Assembly: GCA_006227015.1 (NCBI GenBank)
Contig: SBGI01000299.1
Span: forward strand, 1-11,882
Origin: Gammaproteobacteria bacterium
Lineage (GTDB): Bacteria; Pseudomonadota; Gammaproteobacteria; Pseudomonadales; Porticoccaceae
Direction: 5' to 3'
Length of the DNA: 11,882 bases
A model generated the notes under the pieces. The model ran no database searches and was not told the DNA's origin. It was given only the letters and a program-made list of their open reading frames with translations. How positions within the stretch are numbered: position 1 is the first letter of the stretch; every line of letters begins with the position of its first letter. This document shows, in pieces, positions 1 through 5,266 of this stretch. A program made the translations under genes and the position numbers.

Positions 1-48
1 GGGCGAGCCGTGCGAGATCGTAACTGCAAGTCAATCTTTTTTAACATG
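1..48 (-). CDS. Possible 5' end of a gene leaving the window
   Basis: On the minus strand an ATG at 48-46 opens a frame that stays open to the window edge, giving sixteen codons that read MLKKIDLQLRSRTARP when the last, two-base codon is filled in (CCN, proline). It has the same orientation as the Ap4A phosphorylase gene upstream of it, with 142 bases between that gene's stop and this ATG. The ribosome binding site is poor: only AGG three to five bases before the ATG. A basic N-terminus of this kind often precedes a membrane helix in sensor or GGDEF-type proteins, but too little is present to assign a family. The plus strand also has a frame ending at a TGA at 52-54, so the call is tentative. 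Confidence 0.25.
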
Positions 49-190
49 GCCTGACGTTCTTTTATTCTTCTGCCAGCAGTGCCTGTCTGGCATGTGAGTT
101 ACTGTCATTCCCGTTAATTGGGTTGAGGCCCGAAAATTCAAGTGAGCGATCATAACAGAGGGGATATACGGGTAAAAGTTCCCCGTTGGT

Positions 191-1117
191 TCACTCAATG
201 TGACCGGGGGTTGTTGCAACGGCCTGTAACAGTGGCAAGCAGCCCGTGGTGAGCAATGTTTCAAGCTGTTGTTGGTCTTTGACCAGCAGAGTACCGGCAA
301 AACCCAGGGCGTTCACCGCCAGCCCGGTATGGCGCTCACAGCGCCTGGGAACCACCCAGAGGTGGTCGCGGGTCATCAGTAAATTATGGGGGAGAGACAG
401 GCCTTCATCTTCGGGTAGCAGGCCCAACTGTGATGCCATTTTCCGGTAGATTTGCCAGTTGTGTTCGGACCGGGCTTCGGTGTCGGTTTGCCGGCTGGAG
501 GCGGCTACCAGGTGCATAAAGGGGAGGCTTGATTGCGTCACTTTTACTTTGTCAGTGGGCGCTGCGCTCAATAGAGGGAGGAATGGAAATGATTCCGAAC
601 ACAGTGGCAATGGCACCATCTGCAGGTGCTTGTGGGTAATGCTGGCACCTGCCTCGGGTCCACCGTTATAGAAGACCAGCCCCTCCTGGGCATCCAGGCA
701 CAGCTGTGCTGCCAGAAAATCTTCCCGGTTCAGTGGCTCCAGTTGGGTAATAAACTTTGTGGTCACCATCAGTATGTGGTGATCCATGACGTTGAATTTG
801 TTTAGCAGGCAGCGGTACTGATCGGTGAGTTCGCCCACATATAACTGCGGGTCATAGGGCAGAAACGGATTAAAGTCCTTTGCTTGCGGCACCTGACTGG
901 CGCGACGCTTTATTTCTTCTGATTTCCTTGCCAGATTCTTTACTACGCGTATCTGGAAGTTCACCGGTATATCGCCAATCATTTCCTGTTTTGTATGGCT
1001 CTCGGTAGGGATGGAATGTAAGGCTCTGCTGGCGTAGGCAGATGAAGTGGTATGGATAACGCTATCCCAAAGCTCTTTGCCGCTTAAATACTCCAACCCT
1101 GCCCCCAGTGCTTTCAT
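191..1117 (-). CDS. Ap4A phosphorylase / ATP adenylyltransferase family protein (HIT-like)
   Basis: A 308-residue protein of the diadenosine tetraphosphate phosphorylase family (yeast Apa1/Apa2 type), which splits Ap4A with phosphate into ATP and ADP, or runs in reverse as an ATP adenylyltransferase. Around residues 151-166 it has a Gly/Pro-rich NGGPEAGAS segment followed by H162-K-H164-L-Q166. This is the HxHxQ signature of the HIT-like nucleotidyltransferase superfamily, and the second histidine is the expected nucleophile. The N-terminal half matches the family's Ap4A-binding domain (FNPFLPYDPQLYVGEL, then LNKFNVMDHHILMVT). The C-terminal third, with NLLMTRDHLWVVPR, fits the ATP_transf domain. 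I start at the ATG at 1117; the frame extends upstream to a TTG at 1183, but those 22 residues do not look like the family N-terminus. Neither start has a good ribosome binding site. The protein is cytoplasmic and likely controls alarmone-like dinucleotides. The gene is divergent from the CMD-like gene. Confidence 0.85.
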   Translation of the reverse strand: MKALGAGLEYLSGKELWDSVIHTTSSAYASRALHSIPTESHTKQEMIGDIPVNFQIRVVKNLARKSEEIKRRASQVPQAKDFNPFLPYDPQLYVGELTDQYRCLLNKFNVMDHHILMVTTKFITQLEPLNREDFLAAQLCLDAQEGLVFYNGGPEAGASITHKHLQMVPLPLCSESFPFLPLLSAAPTDKVKVTQSSLPFMHLVAASSRQTDTEARSEHNWQIYRKMASQLGLLPEDEGLSLPHNLLMTRDHLWVVPRRCERHTGLAVNALGFAGTLLVKDQQQLETLLTTGCLPLLQAVATTPGHIE

Positions 1118-1164
1118 TGACGTTGATGCACAGATTCTGCGTTTCTCTGCGGATGGCTGCAAGG

Positions 1165-1193
1165 GTGTTGCCCGGGATTTCAACCACTATACT
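1165..1193 (+). promoter_or_regulatory. Weak candidate promoter for the CMD-like gene
   Basis: A good -10 hexamer TATACT lies at 1188-1193, with a poor -35 (GTGTTG, 1165-1170) at 17-bp spacing. Transcription would begin near 1200, about 26 bases before the ATG at 1226. It lies in the 108-bp divergent region between the Ap4A phosphorylase and the CMD-like gene. Only the -10 is convincing. Confidence 0.25.
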
Positions 1194-1214
1194 CAGTGAG
1201 GAAGACCTTCTGGC

Positions 1215-1220
1215 AGGAGA
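1215..1220 (+). promoter_or_regulatory. Ribosome binding site of the CMD-like gene
   Basis: AGGAGA lies five bases before the ATG at 1226. It decides against the in-frame GTG at 1196, which has nothing comparable upstream and would add ten residues not expected for the family. Confidence 0.75.
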
Positions 1221-1225
1221 AGACA

Positions 1226-1546
1226 ATGGACAACAGGAAATTACCCGGCCGTTACGCCAACCTATCGGAACAGTATCCGGAATTTGCAAAGGCCGTGGAG
1301 GCCATGGGTAGCACTGCCAAGGAGCTGGGCCCCCTGGATGAAAAAACTGCGCAATTAATCCAGTTGGCGGCGGCGGCGAGCATACGTTCCGAGGGGGCTG
1401 TTCACAGTCATACCCGGCGGGCACTGGCGACAGGGGCCAGCCATGCTGAAATTCACCACGCACTGTTATTGCTGGTCAGTACCATTGGTTTTCCCTCCGT
1501 GATGGCAGCCATGAGTTGGGCGGACGATATTCTCGACCCCGCATAA
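1226..1546 (+). CDS. Carboxymuconolactone decarboxylase (CMD) family protein
   Basis: A 106-residue all-helical protein of the carboxymuconolactone decarboxylase / AhpD-like superfamily. The N-terminus (KLPGRYANL...YPEFAKAVEAMG...GPLDEKTAQLIQLAAA) and the core SEGAVHSHTRRALATGASHAEI at about residues 55-76 match the family pattern in which a helix bearing histidines precedes an Ala-Gly-Ala turn and a Glu-Ile helix. The C-terminal helix LLLVSTIGFPSVMAAMSWA is also typical. The AhpD redox motif CxxC is absent: the equivalent positions hold Ala58 and Ser61 (or His60), so it is not a disulfide peroxidase of the AhpD kind. H60 and H62 remain as possible functional residues. Such proteins usually form trimers or hexamers. 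The substrate cannot be told from sequence, and no aromatic degradation genes lie nearby. Confidence 0.85.
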   Translation: MDNRKLPGRYANLSEQYPEFAKAVEAMGSTAKELGPLDEKTAQLIQLAAAASIRSEGAVHSHTRRALATGASHAEIHHALLLLVSTIGFPSVMAAMSWADDILDPA

Positions 1547-1550
1547 GTCT

Positions 1551-1563
1551 CTGCTTTAAGCAG
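1551..1563. repeat. 13-bp perfect palindrome after the CMD-like gene
   Basis: CTGCTT-T-AAGCAG, two 6-bp arms around one base, starts four bases after the CMD-like gene's stop. No T-run follows, so it does not look like a rho-independent terminator. A second 13-bp palindrome (1573-1585) has its centre 22 bp downstream, about two helical turns. Confidence 0.5.
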
Positions 1564-1572
1564 GGCCAGTCC

Positions 1573-1585
1573 TGTGGCTGCCACA
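1573..1585. repeat. 13-bp perfect palindrome overlapping the candidate trmH -35
   Basis: TGTGGC-T-GCCACA, two perfect 6-bp arms around one base. It overlaps the proposed -35 (1578-1583) of the trmH promoter, so a protein bound here would affect transcription. The sequence differs from the neighbouring palindrome at 1551-1563. Confidence 0.45.
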
Positions 1586-1605
1586 AGCACACTTTGCCCT
1601 ATAAT
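1578..1605 (+). promoter_or_regulatory. Candidate sigma-70 promoter of trmH
   Basis: A perfect -10 hexamer TATAAT (1600-1605) follows a 4/6 -35 (CTGCCA, 1578-1583) at 16-bp spacing. The -10 ends only six bases before the trmH ATG at 1612, so the expected start point falls on or next to the start codon. The message would be leaderless or nearly so, which fits the absence of a ribosome binding site before this ATG. Confidence 0.45.
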
Positions 1606-1611
1606 GGCGCG

Positions 1612-2301
1612 ATGACTCCCGAGCGCTACCAGAAAATTGTCGACGTTCTAAATCGCCGCCAGCCGGACCTGACGGTTATCACCGACCAGGTCCACAAGGG
1701 CCAGAACCTCTCAGCTATTATTCGCACCTGCGATGCAGTGGGTATCCACCGTGTGCATGCGGTTTACGATAAAGGCGGATTTCGTGCCCACACCGGCACC
1801 GCCATGGGATCTCATAAATGGGTGAAAACCCTGGTTCACCGGGATATCGAAGACCCCATCAATGAACTTCAGGGGCAGGGCTTCCAGGTGTTGGCAGCAC
1901 ATTTTGATGACCGTGCCGTGGACTACCGCGAAGTGGACTACACTCGCCCGACGGCCCTGTTGCTGGGTGCGGAGAAGATTGGTGTCAGTGACGAGGCGTC
2001 TGCCATGGTGGACGGTTGCGTCATCGTGCCCATGATGGGGATGGCTGAATCGTTCAACGTGTCTGTCGCCTGAGCCATCATTCTCGCCGAAGCACAGCGG
2101 CAGCGGCAGGTCGCCGGGTTATATGAACAATGCCGTATTGATTCGGAAGAGTACCAGCAGATACTTTTCGAGTGGTGCCAGCCCATTATTGCCAGGTACT
2201 GCCAGCAGAGAAACATGCCATACCCGCCTCTGGATGACACCGGTCATCTTCTCGAACCCCAGGTTTTCTCTCAGCTCACCCGACTCAACAAAACGCTATA
2301 G
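1612..2301 (+). pseudogene. trmH: tRNA (guanosine-18) 2'-O-methyltransferase TrmH, interrupted by in-frame TGA
   Basis: TrmH is a SPOUT-class enzyme that 2'-O-methylates G18 in the tRNA D-loop using S-adenosylmethionine. The frame from the ATG at 1612 reads MTPERYQKIVDVLNRRQPDL and carries motif 1 (QNLSAIIRT, residues 31-39), motif 2 (LLLGAEKIGVS, 117-127) and motif 3 (PMMGMAESFNVSVA, 140-153). Codon 154 (2071-2073) is TGA, where E. coli TrmH has Ser in NVSVASAL as I recall it. After it the same frame continues with unmistakable TrmH sequence (AIILAEAQRQRQVAGLYE... to NKTL) and stops at TAG 2299-2301. Read through, the protein would have 229 positions, the family's usual length. The 153-residue product lacks the C-terminal helix that completes the trefoil knot and SAM pocket, so it is probably inactive. 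A recent nonsense mutation or a sequencing error fits best. No frameshift and no internal start are evident. Confidence 0.85.
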
Positions 2302-2328
2302 TTGTGGCCTGCGCAGATATTTTTCGTG

Positions 2329-2361
2329 AAACCCGTGAGTCACAGAACGTCATGGGTTTTT
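2329..2361 (+). terminator. Probable rho-independent terminator of trmH
   Basis: AAACCCGTGA (2329-2338) pairs with TCATGGGTTT (2350-2359) over ten base pairs with one G-U wobble. The loop is 11 nt and the run of five Ts is at 2357-2361. It lies 28 bases after the distal trmH stop at 2301, where a terminator for the full-length gene would be expected. Confidence 0.5.
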
Positions 2362-2437
2362 GGCGATAAATACATAGAATCCTTTCCGCTAGTCGCTATC
2401 TTTATATCAAAACAAATACTTTTAATGGCACCAGTAT

Positions 2438-2443
2438 GAGGGG
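2438..2443 (+). promoter_or_regulatory. Ribosome binding site of the acyl-CoA dehydrogenase gene
   Basis: GAGGGG ends three bases before the first ATG (2447) and six before the second, in-frame ATG (2450). The spacing favours the second, so the protein likely begins MTVYKAPVDE. The 85 bases between the trmH terminator and this site are AT-rich, but I see no clear -35/-10 pair. Confidence 0.6.
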
Positions 2444-2449
2444 TGGATG

Positions 2450-4225
2450 ATGACCGTATACAAGGCTCCCGTTGACGAGATGAGTTTCCTGATGAACCAG
2501 GTTCTCGGTATGGACGAAATAGCCCGGTTGCCGGGCTATGAAGAGGCGACCCCGGATATGGTGGAAGCCATTCTGAGTGAGGCTGCACGGTTTTTTGGTG
2601 AAGTGGTAGCGCCCACGAACCAGCCAGCAGACCAGCAGGGATCACAACTTGATGGCACGAGAGTCATTACCGCGCCGGCTTTGGATGGTATTTATCAGCA
2701 GTTGAGTGAATCCGGCTGGACCAGCCTCACCGGTGATGTGGCATACGGTGGTCAGGGTATGCCGATGCTGTTGTCGGTTGCTGTCGATGAAATGAGTCAG
2801 TCTGCAAATATGGCCTTTGGTCTTTGCCCGATGCTTACCAAGGGTGTGGTGACGGCTCTGGACATATACGGCAGCGACGCGCAAAAAGCGTTATACCTGC
2901 CTAAACTGGTTTCCGGCGAGTGGGCTGGCACCATGAACCTCACCGAGCCCCAGGCAGGCTCCGATCTGGCAGCGGTGCGAACCAAGGCGGTTCCAGAAGG
3001 CGACCACTACCGCCTCAGTGGTCAGAAGATATTTATTACCTGGGGTGATCACGAATATACCGACAACATTATTCACCTGGTGCTTGCCCGTACCCCGGAT
3101 GCCCCTGAAGGGGTTAAAGGTATCTCCCTGTTTGTGGTGCCTAAATTCCTGATCAATGAGGACGGCAGTCGCGGTGAACGCAACGATGTCTATTGTGTGG
3201 GCCTGGAACACAAGATGGGGATTCATGCGAGTCCCACCTGTTCACTGTCCTTTGGCGACAATGGTGGCGCCGTAGGTTACCTGGTGGGCGAGGAAAACCA
3301 GGGACTGGTGTACATGTTTGCGATGATGAACGAAGCCCGCCTGGCAGTAGGGCTGCAGGGGGTTTCCATCAGTGAGCGCGCCTACCAGCAGGCAGTCGCT
3401 TATGCCAAGGATAGGGTTCAGGGCAGTGCGCCGGGTGAACCAAAAGCCACCATTATTCACCACCCTGACGTGCGCCGCATGCTGATGCAGATGCGTGCCC
3501 TAACAGAAGGTGCCCGTGCATTGGCCTATAGCGCGTTGGCCCATGAGGACCACGTCCACAAGGTTGAGGATGCTGAAGCGAGAGATTTTCATAAGCGTCG
3601 CGTCGATATTCTCACACCGCTGGTCAAAGGCTGGTGTACGGAAATTGGTATGGAGGTGACTTCCCTTGGTGTTCAGGTGCACGGTGGTATGGGTTTTGTA
3701 GAAGAGACAGGCGCTGCCCAGCACATGCGGGATGCCCGTATCCTGCCGATCTATGAAGGGACTAATGGTATCCAGTCCATGGACCTGGTGGGGCGCAAGA
3801 TTGCCCGTGACAAGGGGGTGGCCGCAGGCGAACTGATGAAAGACCTGCTGCCGGTGGTTGCAGAAGCCCGTGATGCCGGACTGACTGTGATGGCAGATGC
3901 TTTGGAAGATGCCCTGGCTGCTTGCCAGCAAGCCGTGAAATCCCTGTTTGCAAAGGCTGTAGACGATTGGGCAGCACCGGGTGCAGGCGCCTATAACCTG
4001 ATGATGTTGATGGGGACGACGGTGGCTGGTGCATTGATGACACGGAGTGCCATTGCTGCGACCCGGTTAAATGGCTCTGGTGAGGGCAACAAGGTATTTA
4101 ATTCTGCCAAGATCACAACGGCGCAGTTTTTTGCCGAGCAGATCATGCCCCGCAACGAGGCGTATCTCAAAGCTGTACAAGCCGGTTCCGAATCAGTGAT
4201 GGCATTGGATATTGATACTTTCTGA
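2450..4225 (+). CDS. Acyl-CoA dehydrogenase (about 590-residue type with C-terminal extension)
   Basis: A 591-residue FAD flavoenzyme that oxidises an acyl-CoA to the trans-2-enoyl-CoA and passes electrons to electron-transfer flavoprotein. Domains in order: a short N-terminal extension ending near PGYEE; the helical N-domain (to about residue 155); the beta-barrel middle domain starting with M162NLTEPQAGSD, the FAD-binding signature; and the helical C-domain with LGVQVHGGMGFVEETGAAQH. The catalytic glutamate is expected at E436 in PIYEGTNGIQ. Beyond about residue 465 lies the extra C-terminal domain seen in this long subfamily, which includes enzymes annotated as DmdC (3-methylmercaptopropionyl-CoA dehydrogenase) as well as general fatty-acid dehydrogenases. 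Length and motifs do not separate these, and no dmdB or dmdD neighbour supports DmdC. It is much shorter than E. coli FadE. The gene stands alone between two terminators. The frame also permits the ATG at 2447. Confidence 0.93.
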   Translation: MTVYKAPVDEMSFLMNQVLGMDEIARLPGYEEATPDMVEAILSEAARFFGEVVAPTNQPADQQGSQLDGTRVITAPALDGIYQQLSESGWTSLTGDVAYGGQGMPMLLSVAVDEMSQSANMAFGLCPMLTKGVVTALDIYGSDAQKALYLPKLVSGEWAGTMNLTEPQAGSDLAAVRTKAVPEGDHYRLSGQKIFITWGDHEYTDNIIHLVLARTPDAPEGVKGISLFVVPKFLINEDGSRGERNDVYCVGLEHKMGIHASPTCSLSFGDNGGAVGYLVGEENQGLVYMFAMMNEARLAVGLQGVSISERAYQQAVAYAKDRVQGSAPGEPKATIIHHPDVRRMLMQMRALTEGARALAYSALAHEDHVHKVEDAEARDFHKRRVDILTPLVKGWCTEIGMEVTSLGVQVHGGMGFVEETGAAQHMRDARILPIYEGTNGIQSMDLVGRKIARDKGVAAGELMKDLLPVVAEARDAGLTVMADALEDALAACQQAVKSLFAKAVDDWAAPGAGAYNLMMLMGTTVAGALMTRSAIAATRLNGSGEGNKVFNSAKITTAQFFAEQIMPRNEAYLKAVQAGSESVMALDIDTF

Positions 4226-4238
4226 ATCGGATGTCGTT

Positions 4239-4271
4239 AAAAAAGCCGCCGTAGGTCACGGCGGCTTTTTT
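4239..4271. terminator. Bidirectional rho-independent terminator
   Basis: A perfect 13-bp inverted repeat: six As plus GCCGCCG, a 7-nt loop, then CGGCGGC plus six Ts. It sits 13 bases after the acyl-CoA dehydrogenase stop and 13 bases from the stop of the convergent LysR gene. The A-run serves as the T-run on the other strand, so it can end transcription from both sides. Confidence 0.95.
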
Positions 4272-4284
4272 GTATTTGTTTTCG

Positions 4285-5157
4285 TTAGTTTCCGGACTCG
4301 TTCAGTAGCTGGATAAATACACGAGCGGCATTGGACAGGCTTTTTTCCCGGTGATGGATATAGCCCAGCTGTCGTTCGATGTGAATCTCGGGGATATGGA
4401 TCACCTGTAATCCCTTATCCAGCATACTCTGTGGCAACAGGCTCCAGCCAAGCCCTATGCTGACCATCATTTTGATGGTTTCAAGGTAATTGGTCGCCAT
4501 GGTGGCGGGTAAGGGTGCTCCGTGCTCTTCAAACAGAGACCGTGCCATGCGGCCGGTGTAGGTACCAAGTCCCGGAAGGATGGCCGGATATTCGCAGAGT
4601 GTGTTCAGGCTCGGACATGGTGAAGCGCACAGCGGGTGATCATCAGCCACTATAAACACCAGTGGGTCCGGCCAGATGATCCTCGCCTCAATCTTTGGGT
4701 GGGGTTGTGGTGCCAGTGTAATGACCGCCACCTCGAATCGTCCCTGCAAGATGCCCTCGTAGGCTTTTTCTGAATCCATAAAGTCGACGTCGATTTTGAC
4801 TGAGGGGTATTGCTGCGCAAAGCGCTTGAGAATGGGTGGTAGCCGGTGCAGGCCAATATGGTGGCTGATGGCCAATCGCAGGTGTCCACTGATTTCCCCG
4901 GACAGATCACTGATGGCCTGGCGGGTATCGGCGAACTCCTGAAGTATACGGTGGGCACGGGGTAGTAGCGCCTCGCCGGCTTCGGTCAGTGTGACGGTGC
5001 GGGCAATGCGATCAAACAGACGGCAATCGAGAGTGTCTTCCAGTTGTGCGATGCGCTTGCTCACCGCCGGCTGGGTGACGTGGATGCGCTCCGCCGCCAG
5101 GGAGAAGGAGCCAGTGTCCGCGACCGCAATGAAAGCTTCCAGTAATTGAGTGTCCAT
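4285..5157 (-). CDS. LysR-family transcriptional regulator, divergent from leuC
   Basis: A 290-residue LysR-type regulator. The N-terminal winged helix-turn-helix is classical (residues 1-60: LLEAFIAVADTGSFSLAAER then VTQPAVSKRIAQLEDTL, CRLFDR, VTLTEAGEALL). A linker helix follows, then an effector-binding domain from about residue 90 with the usual two-lobed pattern (GHLRLAISHHIG, DFMDSEKAYEGILQGRFEVAVI, GLGWSLLPQSML). It starts at the ATG at 5157, 109 bp from leuC and in the opposite direction. I remember Pseudomonas genomes having a LysR gene in this position next to leuC. Control of the leu genes is therefore likely but inferred, and the ligand is unknown. A T-N11-A palindrome lies 16 bases upstream of its start codon, compatible with autoregulation. 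There is no obvious ribosome binding site. Confidence 0.92.
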   Translation of the reverse strand: MDTQLLEAFIAVADTGSFSLAAERIHVTQPAVSKRIAQLEDTLDCRLFDRIARTVTLTEAGEALLPRAHRILQEFADTRQAISDLSGEISGHLRLAISHHIGLHRLPPILKRFAQQYPSVKIDVDFMDSEKAYEGILQGRFEVAVITLAPQPHPKIEARIIWPDPLVFIVADDHPLCASPCPSLNTLCEYPAILPGLGTYTGRMARSLFEEHGAPLPATMATNYLETIKMMVSIGLGWSLLPQSMLDKGLQVIHIPEIHIERQLGYIHHREKSLSNAARVFIQLLNESGN

Positions 5158-5172
5158 GGGTAAATCATATCA

Positions 5173-5187
5173 ATTCCAAAATGGAAT
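5173..5187. promoter_or_regulatory. Candidate LysR-type operator (T-N11-A palindrome)
   Basis: ATTCC-AAAAT-GGAAT is a perfect 5-bp inverted repeat containing the T-N11-A pattern of LysR recognition sites. It lies between the LysR gene and leuC. Its centre (5180) is about 64 bp upstream of the start point predicted for the leuC promoter, the position usual for the recognition site of this family. Confidence 0.5.
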
Positions 5188-5209
5188 CGAAACGATAAAA
5201 AATATGAAT

Positions 5210-5237
5210 TTGTGTTATTTGTTGTGGCTATTAAAAT
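5210..5237 (+). promoter_or_regulatory. Candidate promoter of the leuCDB operon
   Basis: -35 TTGTGT (5210-5215) and -10 TAAAAT (5232-5237, one mismatch to TATAAT) are 16 bp apart. The start point would fall near 5244, giving a leader of about 23 bases before the leuC ATG. That is too short for a classical leucine attenuator, and no leucine-rich leader peptide is present in the intergenic region. Confidence 0.4.
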
Positions 5238-5266
5238 AACCCCATCAAACATGGCTGGAATTAAGA

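Noticed and set aside
31..300. An 89-codon minus-strand frame across the 3' end of the Ap4A phosphorylase gene
   Set aside because: It overlaps the real gene on the same strand in another phase, has no family features and no ribosome binding site.
1062..1463. A 133-codon minus-strand frame over the CMD-like gene
   Set aside because: Proline- and arginine-rich shadow opposite a gene with clear family motifs and a good ribosome binding site.
2071..2110. TGA in trmH as a selenocysteine or programmed readthrough codon
   Set aside because: No convincing SECIS-like hairpin directly follows, TGA is followed by G rather than the leaky C, and the equivalent residue in the family is not catalytic. 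Other genes here use TGA as a normal stop, so a recoded genetic code is also excluded.
2123..2329. A 68-codon frame in another phase over the trmH 3' end
   Set aside because: The frame that carries TrmH homology is the trmH phase; this one has no recognisable features and only exists as a shadow.
2425..2440. TGGCAC at 2426-2431 as half of a sigma-54 promoter before the acyl-CoA dehydrogenase
   Set aside because: The second half (TTGC at the required spacing) is missing.
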